Made by a program: the position numbers and the translations under genes. Source: Streptomyces canus 299MFChir4.1 (GTDB taxonomy: Bacteria; Actinomycetota; Actinomycetes; Streptomycetales; Streptomycetaceae). From it: DNA of 64,000 nucleotides. Each line of letters starts with the position of its first letter. Position 1 is the first letter of the stretch. The notes beneath the pieces were generated by a model. That model did no database searches, was not told the origin of the DNA, and saw only the letters and a list, made by a program, of their open reading frames with translations. This document shows positions 43,314-51,289 of the stretch, piece after piece. The stretch spans positions 1 through 64,000 of the forward strand of contig NZ_KB911586.1 of NCBI RefSeq assembly GCF_000383615.1, read 5' to 3'.

Positions 43314-44567
43314 TCAGACCGCCGACCCCGCCTTCCAGTCCGCCCAGCTCAGGTTCCACCCGTTGAGGCCGTTGTCCGGGGCCACCGTCTTGTCGCCGGT
43401 GTTCTTCACGACCACCACGTCACCGACGATGGAGTTGGTGTAGAACCAGTAGCCGGCCGAGCCGGTGTCGTTGGCGCCCTTGGTGTCGGACATGCCCACG
43501 CAGCCGTGGCTGGTGTTGACGTTGCCGAAGAGGGACTTGGCGCCCCAGTAGTTGCCGTGCACGAAGGTGCCGGAGTTGGTGAGCCGGATGGCGTGCGGTA
43601 CGTCCTTGATGTCGTACTCGCCCTTGCCGTCGTCGTCGGTGAAGCCCACGGTCGCGCCGTTCATGCGCGTCTCCTTGAACTTCTCGGACATCACCATGAT
43701 GCCTTCGTACGTCTTGTTCTCCGGGGAACCGGCGGAGATCGGGATGGTCTTGATGACCGCGCCGTTGTGCGTGATCTTCATCTGCTTGGTCTTGGCGTCG
43801 ACGTACGAGACCTGGTTGCGGCCGATCTTGAACGTGACCGTCTTCTGCTGGACGCCGTAGACACCGGAGGCGCCCTCGACACCGTCGAGCGCGAGCTTCA
43901 GCGTGACGGTGGAGTTCTCCTTCCAGTACTGGTCGGGACGGCAGTCCATGCGGACGGTGGAGAACCAGTGGCAGACGACCTCCTGGCCGCTGCTGGAGGA
44001 GACCGTGATGCCCTTCTGCACGGCCGCCTTGTTGGTGATCTCCTTGTTGAAGTTGATCGACACCGGCATGCCCACGCCTACGGTCGAGCCGTCCTCGGGC
44101 GTGAAGTTGCCTATGAAGCTGTTGGCCGGGGAGACCGTCGTGAACGAGGCGTTCTCGTGGGCGACGAGCCCGTCGGAGTCCTTGGCCTCCGCGGCGACCT
44201 TGTAGGTCGTGGAGCGCTCCAGCTGGGTGTTGGGCTTCCAGCTGGTCTTGTCGGCGGACAGCTCGCCGGCCACCTTCGCGCCGTCGGTGGTCGTCATCGT
44301 CACGCCGGTGAGCGTGCCCTTGCTCACGGTGACGGCGGCGGAGTTGTTGATGGAGGCGTTGTCCGTGCCGTCCTTGGGTGTGATCTTGATCTCGGCCTGG
44401 GAGCTCTTCTTGGCCGCCGCCTCGTCGGCCTTGGCCTGTGAGGTGTCGCCACCGCTGCCGCCCGACGACGAGTCGTCGCCACCGGAACAGGCCGAGAGCA
44501 CCAGCACCCCGCCGAGCAGAGCGGACGCGACCGTCAGGCCCCTGCGCCGCTTACTGACCGTCATCAC
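43314..44567 (-). CDS. Lipoprotein L,D-transpeptidase
   Basis: Predicted 417-residue lipoprotein. A signal peptide ends in lipobox LSAC and is followed by a Ser/Gly/Asp-rich linker. Two Ig-like domains (from about residue 65 to 255) precede a YkuD L,D-transpeptidase domain with catalytic Cys356 in NTSHGCVGMSD and the upstream HAIRLTNSGTFVHGNYW. This is the actinobacterial LdtMt2-like layout. It makes 3-3 peptidoglycan cross-links or attaches proteins outside the membrane. GTG at 44567 is preferred because GGAG lies 6 nt upstream; ATG at 44564 is close. Confidence 0.92.
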   Translation of the reverse strand: MMTVSKRRRGLTVASALLGGVLVLSACSGGDDSSSGGSGGDTSQAKADEAAAKKSSQAEIKITPKDGTDNASINNSAAVTVSKGTLTGVTMTTTDGAKVAGELSADKTSWKPNTQLERSTTYKVAAEAKDSDGLVAHENASFTTVSPANSFIGNFTPEDGSTVGVGMPVSINFNKEITNKAAVQKGITVSSSSGQEVVCHWFSTVRMDCRPDQYWKENSTVTLKLALDGVEGASGVYGVQQKTVTFKIGRNQVSYVDAKTKQMKITHNGAVIKTIPISAGSPENKTYEGIMVMSEKFKETRMNGATVGFTDDDGKGEYDIKDVPHAIRLTNSGTFVHGNYWGAKSLFGNVNTSHGCVGMSDTKGANDTGSAGYWFYTNSIVGDVVVVKNTGDKTVAPDNGLNGWNLSWADWKAGSAV

Positions 44568-44733
44568 ACGCATCTCCATCGTTGCCGAATCCCAGAATCC
44601 CGAGAGTCCCCGTCAAGGACTAAACGCTACGACCGGTTCGTCCCGTTCCACCTTCCCGGAAGGTGTGGGGCACACCACGTCCGCCGTGGCGGAAGGTGCG
44701 TCTGTCGGTCCGTGCGACCCCTGAGACGACGAA

Positions 44734-44761
44734 ACCCCGGGCGGCGGTTGCCACCCGGGGT
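44734..44761 (-). terminator. Hairpin downstream of acidic small-protein gene
   Basis: ACCCCGGG-C-GG pairs with CC-A-CCCGGGGT around a loop of about 6 nt, with one internal mismatch. It lies 20 bp past the stop at 44782 on the minus strand and is followed there by GGTTTCGTCGTC. Confidence 0.7.
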
Positions 44762-44781
44762 CACGATTTCCCCGAGCGCGC

Positions 44782-45126
44782 TCAGCCGACGACCTCTTCT
44801 TCCTCGTCCTCCTCGACATCATCCTCGTCAAGGTCCCAGTCCGGCGAATCCGGGTCGTAGTCGATGTGCTCGCTGCTCCAGGAAGCCTGGGCCAGTTCGA
44901 CCCCCGACACCTCCCCGACCAGGTCGAACGGGTCCACGAGATACGCGAGGGCCTCCGCAGTGTCTTCCGTCACAGCGCTCTCGGCATGCGTCCGCTCATC
45001 CTCCGGCATGTCCGGATCCTCCGCGATCCGCGCCAGCGCGGCCCGGGCGACGGCGTCCTGGTCGTCGACCTCGACGACGAGCTCCACCCGAAGCCGTACA
45101 AAACGTGATGTCTCTTCAGTGCTCAT
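44782..45126 (-). CDS. Small acidic conserved hypothetical protein
   Basis: Predicted 114-residue soluble protein. The N-terminal part (RFVRLRVELVVEVDD) looks like a beta-strand pair, a helical middle follows (ALARIAEDPDMPEDERTHAE), and the C-terminus is strongly acidic (DEDDVEEDEEEEVVG). I do not recognise a named family. ATG at 45126 is chosen because the sequence before it reads as noncoding Arg/Gly-rich DNA. It is divergent from a sortase-type surface protein gene. Confidence 0.72.
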   Translation of the reverse strand: MSTEETSRFVRLRVELVVEVDDQDAVARAALARIAEDPDMPEDERTHAESAVTEDTAEALAYLVDPFDLVGEVSGVELAQASWSSEHIDYDPDSPDWDLDEDDVEEDEEEEVVG

Positions 45127-45235
45127 GCCCGGAGCGTAAAGCCCATCGCTCCCGTGACTTTCCCGTGACCCGCGCCTTTCACTAACATCGCCCCACACGG
45201 CCAATTCGCCAGCACCACAAGGGGATCGATATTCC

Positions 45236-45538
45236 GTGTCATCCGTTCGCCGTCCGTTGCTGACCGCCACCGCCGCGGGGACCCTGCTGGGTGCCCTGTG
45301 GTTCGTCCCGTCCGCCAACGCGACTCAGGACAGCCCGGCGAGAACAGAGCCGTCCGTGCAGGCCACCACGCAGGCGCGGGTCACGACCACGAGCGCGGAG
45401 ACGTCCACGGACGACACCCGGCTCGCCGACACCGGCAGCTTCGACACCACGCCGTACGTCGTCGGCGGCACCCTCTTCCTCACGCTGGGTGCGGGCTTCG
45501 TCGTCTATTCGGTACGACGGGAACGGCTGGGATTTTAA
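45236..45538 (+). CDS. Small cell-wall protein with LAXTG sortase signal
   Basis: Predicted 100-residue exported protein. A signal peptide (about residues 1-29, ending SANA) and a Thr/Ser-rich mature stretch of about 30 residues lead to the sorting signal LADTG. A hydrophobic segment (YVVGGTLFLTLGAGFVVYSV) and a basic tail (RRER) follow. LAXTG is the motif recognised by Streptomyces class E sortases, known for anchoring chaplins. The mature chain is very short and lacks a chaplin domain. No sortase gene is nearby. GTG start with AAGGGG upstream. Confidence 0.82.
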   Translation: MSSVRRPLLTATAAGTLLGALWFVPSANATQDSPARTEPSVQATTQARVTTTSAETSTDDTRLADTGSFDTTPYVVGGTLFLTLGAGFVVYSVRRERLGF

Positions 45539-45580
45539 ACGGGCTTGACGTGCTCTTGACGCGGCCTTCATAGTCCGCGC

Positions 45581-46339
45581 ATGAAGGGATCATCGACGGT
45601 GCGCACAGGTGTCACGGCGACCATGGGCGTGCTGTCGCTCGCGCTCATCACGGGATGCGGCGGCGGCTCGGACGACGACTCGAAGGCATCCGGGAGCCCC
45701 CGGCCGTCGGAGGCGTCCGCCTCGCCGAGCACGGCCGCCGCGAAGGCGCTCGGCGCGGCCGAGCTGGAGAAGCTGCTGCTCGTCCAGAGCGACCTGCCCA
45801 GGGACAAGATCTCCGACGGCGACGACACCCTGCCGAAGTCCCGGAGCGAGCTGCGGACGGACAAGGCCGAGTGCGCCCCGCTCGCCTACGCCCTGACCGG
45901 CCTGCCCCCGGGCGACACCGACACGGGCGCGAGCAACACCGTCACATCGGAGGAGCGCGTCGGGAACTCGTTCAACGTCACCATGACCAGCGTGGGCCTG
46001 TCCTCCTACGAGGGCGACGGCGCAGCGAAGGCCCTCAAGGCCGTCTCCGACGGGATCGCCCCCTGCTCCGGCGGGTTCGGCATCACGGCCCAGGGCGAGA
46101 AGATGAGGATCACCAAGGTCGCCCCGGGCAAGGCCTCCGGCAAGGGTGACGACTCGGTGGCCTTCGCCCTGGACGCCGACATGGACGGCGAGGGCACGGG
46201 AACCTTCACCGTGGAGGCGGTGCGCGTCGGCACCGTCGTCTCCACGTACTACGCGGTCGACTTCGCCTCGATGGAGAGCGGCAGGACGTCAGCCGTCCCG
46301 CTCGCCGTGATCGACGCCCAGGTGGGCAAGCTCAAGTAA
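45581..46339 (+). CDS. Secreted lipoprotein of unknown function
   Basis: Predicted 252-residue lipoprotein with lipobox LITGC (Cys26) after a standard signal peptide, then a Ser/Pro/Asp-rich linker and an alpha/beta domain (LEKLLLVQSDLPRDKI to the C-terminus). The helical start followed by paired strands resembles LpqN/sensor-like lipoproteins of actinobacteria, but I cannot name the family. Two cysteines (AECAPLA and APCSGG) may form a disulfide. It is followed by a bidirectional terminator. Confidence 0.78.
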   Translation: MKGSSTVRTGVTATMGVLSLALITGCGGGSDDDSKASGSPRPSEASASPSTAAAKALGAAELEKLLLVQSDLPRDKISDGDDTLPKSRSELRTDKAECAPLAYALTGLPPGDTDTGASNTVTSEERVGNSFNVTMTSVGLSSYEGDGAAKALKAVSDGIAPCSGGFGITAQGEKMRITKVAPGKASGKGDDSVAFALDADMDGEGTGTFTVEAVRVGTVVSTYYAVDFASMESGRTSAVPLAVIDAQVGKLK

Positions 46340-46347
46340 CGCTCGGA

Positions 46348-46373
46348 GCCCCGCCGTCGTCGTACGGCGGGGC
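46348..46373. terminator. Bidirectional terminator between lipoprotein gene and hutH
   Basis: Perfect 10-bp stem GCCCCGCCGT / ACGGCGGGGC with a 6-nt loop, centred between convergent stops at 46339 and 46384. Confidence 0.85.
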
Positions 46374-46383
46374 CCGTCCCCCT

Positions 46384-47928
46384 TTACCGCAACGGCCCGG
46401 TGACCGTCTCCACCGCCTCGACCAGCCGCCCCTCGCGCACGAACGCGTCGGCCGCGGCGAGGTCCGGCGCCAGGAACCGGTCGGGACCGGGACCCTCGAC
46501 ACCCGCCTTGCGTACGGCGGTGATGGCGGCCTGGGTCGCCGGCGCGGGGCTCAGGCCCTCGCGCAACTCGACGGCGCGCGAGGCGGCGTAGAGCTCGACG
46601 GCGAGGACCCGGGTCAGGTTGTCGACGGCGGTGCGCAGCTTGCGCGCGGCCGACCAGCCCATCGAGACGTGGTCCTCCTGCATCGCGGACGAGGGGATCG
46701 AGTCCGCGGACGCGGGCACGGCCAGCCGCTTCAGCTCACTGACCAGCGCGGCCTGCGTGTACTGGGCGATCATCAGCCCGGAGTCCACACCGGCGTCGTC
46801 GGCGAGGAACGGCGGCAGTCCGTGGGACCGGTTCTTGTCGAGCAGCCGGTCGGTGCGCCGCTCGGCGATCGAGGCCAGATCTGCGACGGCGATGGCGAGG
46901 AAGTCGAGCACATAGGCCACCGGCGCCCCATGGAAGTTGCCGTTGGACTCCACCCGACCGTCAGGCAGCACAACGGGGTTGTCGACGGCCGACGCCAACT
47001 CCCTTTCCGCCACCAGCCGGGCATGGGCCATGGTGTCCCGCCCGGCCCCGGCGACCTGCGGGGCGCAGCGCACGGAGTAGGCGTCCTGAACACGGGGCGC
47101 GTCGTCCTGATGGTGCCCTGTGAGCTCCGAACCCTCCAGCACGGCCAGCATGTTGGCGGCCGAGGCGCCCTGCCCCGGATGCGGCCGGATGGCGTGCAGC
47201 TCGGGCGCGAGCACCTTGTCGGTACCGAGCAGCGCCTCAAGGCTCAACGCGGCAGTGATGTCGGCGGACTTGTAGAGCATGTCCAGATCGGCGAGCGCCA
47301 TGACGAGCATGCCGAGCATGCCGTCGGTGCCGTTGAGAAGGGCGAGCCCTTCCTTCTCCCGCAGTTCGACGGGGGCGATCCCGTGCTCGGCGAGCAGCTC
47401 ACCGGCCGGCCGCACGGCCCCGTCCGGCCCTTCGGCGTCCCCCTCCCCCATCAGGGTGAGGGCACAGTGCGAGAGCGGCGCGAGATCACCGGAGCAGCCG
47501 AGCGACCCGTACTCGTGCACGACCGGCGTGATCCCGGCGTTGAGCACGTCGGCCATGGTCTGCGCGACCTCGGGCCGCACGCCCGTCCGCCCCGAGCAGA
47601 CGGTCTTCAGCCGCAGGAACATCAGCGCCCGTACGACCTCCCGCTCGACCCGCGGCCCCATTCCCGCGGCGTGCGAGCGGACGATGTTGCGCTGCAACTG
47701 GGCCCGGAGTTCCGGGCTGATGTGCCGGGTCGCGAGGGCGCCGAAGCCGGTGCTGACGCCGTAGACGGGCTCGGGCCTGGCCGCGAGGGCGTCCACGATC
47801 CCGCGGGCCGCGGCGAGAGCGGCGACGGCCTCCCCGGACAGCTCGATACGGGCACCGTCCCGCGCCACGGCAAGGACGTCGGACGCGGTGACCCCGGACG
47901 TCCCCACCACCACAGTGTGCATATCCAT
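46384..47928 (-). CDS. hutH: Histidine ammonia-lyase
   Basis: Predicted 514-residue enzyme that deaminates L-histidine to urocanate, the first step of histidine use. The MIO-forming triad is CSG (Cys145-Ser146-Gly147, in GSLGCSGDLAPLSH), where most family members have ASG; the same variant is, as far as I recall, usual in Streptomyces. Other active-site segments include YGVSTGFG near 56 and QEDHVSMGW. ATG at 47928 (MDMHT) gives the family length. It lies 73 bp downstream of the diguanylate cyclase gene on the same strand. Other hut genes are absent here. Confidence 0.95.
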   Translation of the reverse strand: MDMHTVVVGTSGVTASDVLAVARDGARIELSGEAVAALAAARGIVDALAARPEPVYGVSTGFGALATRHISPELRAQLQRNIVRSHAAGMGPRVEREVVRALMFLRLKTVCSGRTGVRPEVAQTMADVLNAGITPVVHEYGSLGCSGDLAPLSHCALTLMGEGDAEGPDGAVRPAGELLAEHGIAPVELREKEGLALLNGTDGMLGMLVMALADLDMLYKSADITAALSLEALLGTDKVLAPELHAIRPHPGQGASAANMLAVLEGSELTGHHQDDAPRVQDAYSVRCAPQVAGAGRDTMAHARLVAERELASAVDNPVVLPDGRVESNGNFHGAPVAYVLDFLAIAVADLASIAERRTDRLLDKNRSHGLPPFLADDAGVDSGLMIAQYTQAALVSELKRLAVPASADSIPSSAMQEDHVSMGWSAARKLRTAVDNLTRVLAVELYAASRAVELREGLSPAPATQAAITAVRKAGVEGPGPDRFLAPDLAAADAFVREGRLVEAVETVTGPLR

Positions 47929-48001
47929 ATTCAGGAGCGTACGCACTGAATTCCATGATGTCACTACTGGGTAGGGGCTACGCCCCTTACAAATACGGCC
48001 C

Positions 48002-49150
48002 CTAGGGCTGCCGCCCCCGGAACGTCCGCCGCTCACCCGTCTGCCCCGGCGGAGCCGCGTCGGCCAGCCGTACGACGGGATCGTCGGGCCCACCCCGCCC
48101 CGCGACGACGGGACGTTCAGCCCGCTCGGCCTTGGCCCGGTACTGCGCGGCATCGGCGAGCCGGAAGAGCCGCCGGGCGGACCGGACGGGCCCGATGGGG
48201 TCCGCGGTGGAGGCGACCCCGCACGCCACCCCCTCCCCCAGCTCCAGCTCACCGGCCCGCCGGCAGAGCTCGTCGGCGGCCCTGACGACGTCGTCGGCGG
48301 ACGGCCCGACGGCGAGCAGACAGAACTCGTCCCCGCCGAGCCGGGCGGCCAGAGCCCCTGGCAGCATGGCCCCGCACAACGACAGCACCGACCCGAAACG
48401 CTCCAGCAGCCGGTCGCCCACGGCATGCCCACGGGTGTCGTTGACCCGCTTCAACCCGTTCAGGTCACACACCACGAGGCTGACGACGACCCCGTCCCTC
48501 TTGTGCCGGTCGACGGCCTCGTCGAGCCGCGCGTCGACGGCACGGCGATTGGCGAGCCCGGTCAGCGCGTCCGTGAACGCCAGGCGCCTAGCCTCCTCCA
48601 GCCGCTCCGCCTGGGCGATCCCGGCGGCGACGACGGCGGCCAGGACGGTGGCGAAGTCGGCGTCCTCCCGCCCGAAGACGGGGGCACCGGTGGGCCGGGC
48701 CACATACAGCTCGCCCCACGCCCGCCCGTTCAGCACGATCGGGGCGACGACACAGCTCCCCCGCCCCCTCCTGCGGAGCGCGGCGACCCGCTGGTGCACA
48801 TACCCGGGCCGCCCCCCGGCCGCCGGACCCTCCGCCGTCTCGACCCACGCGTTGGGCTCACCGCCCCCGGCCCACCGCTCGTGCAGAAACTCGGTGATCT
48901 CCGGGAACTGGTGCACCGGATAGGCCTCCCCCTCGGGGAACTCCTCCTCACCGGCGGCCCGCTCCCCCACGTTCACCAGCACCCTGAGCCGCCCGAGCTC
49001 CCGCTCCCACACGGACAACGCGGCGAAACTCCCCCCGAGCGCACGGCACGCCCCAGCGGCGGCGGCCCGCCACGCCTCCCGCGAGCCGTGCGCCGCGGCC
49101 ATGCCCTGAGCCAACGCGACGACCGCGGCCAGCCGGATGTCCTCACCCAT
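48002..49150 (-). CDS. cdgE: GAF-GGDEF diguanylate cyclase (CdgE-like)
   Basis: Predicted 382-residue soluble enzyme that makes cyclic di-GMP from two GTP. The N-terminal GAF-like sensor covers about 20-180 and the GGDEF domain about 185-345, with an intact active-site loop GGDEF at 272-276. No RxxD inhibition site is seen at the usual place before it, so product inhibition through that site is unlikely. The domain order and position beside hutH match, from memory, S. coelicolor CdgE (SCO4931). c-di-GMP controls development through BldD in this genus. Confidence 0.88.
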   Translation of the reverse strand: MGEDIRLAAVVALAQGMAAAHGSREAWRAAAAGACRALGGSFAALSVWERELGRLRVLVNVGERAAGEEEFPEGEAYPVHQFPEITEFLHERWAGGGEPNAWVETAEGPAAGGRPGYVHQRVAALRRRGRGSCVVAPIVLNGRAWGELYVARPTGAPVFGREDADFATVLAAVVAAGIAQAERLEEARRLAFTDALTGLANRRAVDARLDEAVDRHKRDGVVVSLVVCDLNGLKRVNDTRGHAVGDRLLERFGSVLSLCGAMLPGALAARLGGDEFCLLAVGPSADDVVRAADELCRRAGELELGEGVACGVASTADPIGPVRSARRLFRLADAAQYRAKAERAERPVVAGRGGPDDPVVRLADAAPPGQTGERRTFRGRQP

Positions 49151-49287
49151 CAGTCCAGGTTAGGGATGATTTGAGCGGTTACCGGGGTACGGTTGAGCCG
49201 TTCGAGCACGCGGCCAGCTGCGCTGGGCTTGGGCGGGGGCGCCTATGGGGGTGCCGGGTTCGGTTGTTTGGCCGGTGCGGGCTGGTC

Positions 49288-49307
49288 GCGCAGTTCCCCG
49301 CGCCCCT
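49288..49307 (+). repeat. Dispersed 20-nt element, copy 2
   Basis: GCGCAGTTCCCCGCGCCCCT, identical to the copy at 40149-40168. In both places GCTGGTC precedes it, so the shared sequence is at least 26 nt. Confidence 0.8.
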
Positions 49308-49524
49308 AGGTGGGACAGGTGGACGCACCTTTAGACGCGTACGGCGGCAAGGGGACGGGGTGGGGGGTGTCCGCCCGCAGCGGCCGGCGTCCATTACAGA
49401 GCCCTACTCAAGGGACCGAGCCGCCGGACCGAGGACGGATACCCCCCACCCCGGCCCCGACCCCAAACCACACCGCACGCGCTACACAAGCCCCCACCGG
49501 ACCCGCAGCTGCGCCGCAGGCACC

Positions 49525-49544
49525 AGGGGCGCGGGGAACTGCGC
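49525..49544 (-). repeat. Dispersed 20-nt element, copy 3 (inverted)
   Basis: AGGGGCGCGGGGAACTGCGC, the exact reverse complement of the copies at 40149 and 49288. Together with the latter it forms an inverted pair about 217 bp apart. Confidence 0.8.
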
Positions 49545-49633
49545 AAAAACGCCCGCCCCCACCGAACCCGCACTCCAACCCGAACCCGAACCCGAACCCA
49601 CACAAGACACCGCCCAACCGCCGGAGGCAACCG

Positions 49634-50434
49634 TCACTGCCCAGGCCACCGAGCCACCCGCCGCTCGTTGAACGCCGCCACCCCCTCCGCCCGATCCCCC
49701 GAGAACGCCACCGCCCGCCACGCCGCGTCCTCCACCTCCAGCCCGGCCCGCAGATCCAGCCCCTGCCCGAGCCGCAGCGCACGCTTCGCCGCCCGCAGCC
49801 CCACCGGCGAGTTCGCGGCGATACGAGCCGCCAGCGAAAGCGCCTCCGCCCGGTCCTCCCCAGCCTCCACCAGCTGATCCACCAGCCCCAGCCGATGCGC
49901 CTCCTCCGCCTCCACCCGCCGCGCCGTGAAGATCAGCTCCGCGGCCCGGGCCGCCCCCACCCGCCGCGGCAGCAACTGCGTCCCCCCGCCCCCGGGGATC
50001 ACCCCCACCGACACCTCGGGCAACCCCACCACCGCCGTACGGTCGGCCACGATCAGGTCGCACGACAGCGCCATCTCGAATCCCCCGCCCAGCGCGAACC
50101 CGTGCACCGCGGCGATGGTGGGCACGGGCAGCTCCAGCACCCCCGTGTACGCCCCCCGGGACACCGGCCGCTGCCGCAGCAGATCCGCGTCACTGAAGGA
50201 GTTCCGCTCCTTCAGATCGGCCCCCACACAGAAGGCCCGCTCATGCGTGGAGGTCAGCACGACAACCCGTACCGTCCCATCACCCCCCAGCGCGGAACAG
50301 GCGGCGGCGACGGACCGAGCCATCTCCGTGGAGACCGCGTTCATCGCCTTGGGCCGGTCGAGGACCAACTCGGCGACTTCCCCCTCCTCGTGCCGCCTCA
50401 CCAGCACGAACTCCCCGAACCGCTCCTCGCCCAT
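49634..50434 (-). CDS. Enoyl-CoA hydratase/isomerase family protein
   Basis: Predicted 266-residue crotonase-fold enzyme. The oxyanion-hole segments are AFCVGADLKER and HGFALGGGFEMAL, with the family-type GVIPGGGGTQLL after them. It probably acts on short or medium enoyl-CoA in fatty-acid or amino-acid breakdown; the exact substrate is open. ATG at 50434 has a GGGAGGG ribosome binding site. A GTTAAC-N4-GTTAAC dyad lies just upstream at 50447-50462. Confidence 0.92.
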   Translation of the reverse strand: MGEERFGEFVLVRRHEEGEVAELVLDRPKAMNAVSTEMARSVAAACSALGGDGTVRVVVLTSTHERAFCVGADLKERNSFSDADLLRQRPVSRGAYTGVLELPVPTIAAVHGFALGGGFEMALSCDLIVADRTAVVGLPEVSVGVIPGGGGTQLLPRRVGAARAAELIFTARRVEAEEAHRLGLVDQLVEAGEDRAEALSLAARIAANSPVGLRAAKRALRLGQGLDLRAGLEVEDAAWRAVAFSGDRAEGVAAFNERRVARWPGQ

Positions 50435-50446
50435 GACACCCTCCCG

Positions 50447-50462
50447 GTTAACGTGGGTTAAC
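50447..50462. promoter_or_regulatory. Candidate operator before enoyl-CoA hydratase gene
   Basis: GTTAAC-GTGG-GTTAAC, two palindromic half-sites separated by 4 bp, 12 bp upstream of the start codon and immediately before its ribosome binding site. A repressor here would block early transcription. The binding protein is unknown. Confidence 0.45.
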
Positions 50463-50635
50463 AAGAACGCTCTGATCATCGCAGCCCGGTCCCCACCGCG
50501 AAAGGTTCCCGCCCAAGTCACCCGACACCCCGTTCGAGTGACATCCCGCCCAACTCCCCACCCACCGCTCACGGCAGCGCATAACGTGCGCCCCGCCATG
50601 GCGCACAGGGGGCGCAGGCACCCAGGGGAGGAAGC

Positions 50636-51289
50636 ATGACGGCGACGATGACGACGACAGGGCTGGCGGAGGACGGCGGTACCCGCCTGTTCGGACCGCG
50701 CGGACGCCACCGCAAGCCCCGCCCCCGCAAGGTCCTGCTCGCCGCGGGCGGCCTCGCCCTGGCCGCGGGCGCCCTGAGCCTCGTACGGCTGACCCCGGAC
50801 GCGGGAGTGGGCGGCTTCGGCGCGACGGAGACGGACCCGCAGGCCGCCCCAGGAGCGGACACGGACATCGACCCCGGCACCGGCACGGACCGCGCGACGA
50901 ACGCCGCCGCGACCGTCGGTTCACTCCCCAGGACGAGCCCGTCGTCGCCCGCGGCGATGGGCGGGATCTCCGCGCCCCCCACACCGGGCACCTCTCCGGC
51001 CCCGGCCCAGGACCGGGCCCGGCCCCAAGCAGGGTCCGCGACCGCCGTGCCCCTGCCCCTCGCGGCGGCTCCCACGACGATCCCGGACGCACCGAACGAC
51101 CAGGCCGAGGCGCCGGCCCCCACGGCGACCGCCGCGCCCCACGCCCCGGCGACGACCCCCGCCCCGCAACCGGCCCGGACCACTCCCCCGCCGGCCTCGA
51201 CACCCACGCCCCGGCCCACGCACTCGGCACAGCCCGCGCCGGGCCTGTGCGTGCCGGTCATCGGTCTGTGCGTGCGGCAGGGGGCCTAG
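50636..51289 (+). CDS. Pro/Ala/Thr-rich single-span membrane protein
   Basis: Predicted 217-residue protein. A basic N-terminal region (GPRGRHRKPRPRKVLLAAGG) leads into one hydrophobic segment (about residues 33-51). A long low-complexity Pro/Ala/Thr/Ser tail follows, presumably outside the membrane, ending in a short conserved-looking CVPVIGLCVRQGA with two cysteines. No domain is recognisable. It has GGAGGAAGC just upstream of the ATG. Its last 4 bp overlap the convergent adenylate cyclase gene. Confidence 0.7.
   Translation: MTATMTTTGLAEDGGTRLFGPRGRHRKPRPRKVLLAAGGLALAAGALSLVRLTPDAGVGGFGATETDPQAAPGADTDIDPGTGTDRATNAAATVGSLPRTSPSSPAAMGGISAPPTPGTSPAPAQDRARPQAGSATAVPLPLAAAPTTIPDAPNDQAEAPAPTATAAPHAPATTPAPQPARTTPPPASTPTPRPTHSAQPAPGLCVPVIGLCVRQGA

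Larger units (their letters stand above)
49151..49633. other. Gene-free region with nested inverted repeats
   Basis: About 480 bp without a supportable gene. Outer arms: the 20-nt dispersed element at 49288-49307 and its exact inverse at 49525-49544. Inner arms: CGGGGTGGGGGGT (49356-49368) and its exact inverse (49441-49453). A C/A-rich strand follows, with AACCCGAACCCGAACCCG (about 49576-49595). The whole could fold as one large imperfect cruciform. Confidence 0.75.

Noticed and set aside
45236..45538. Chaplin
   Set aside because: It has the sorting signal, but no chaplin domain with its hydrophobic GNxxxV and paired cysteine pattern.
28500..46400. Integrated mobile element or prophage
   Set aside because: No integrase, transposase, phage structural gene, tRNA attachment site or flanking direct repeat was seen; the region looks like accumulated small changes.
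50636..51289. Collagen-like or adhesin assignment for the Pro-rich protein
   Set aside because: Composition is low-complexity Pro/Ala/Thr without Gly-X-Y periodicity or a surface-anchoring motif.
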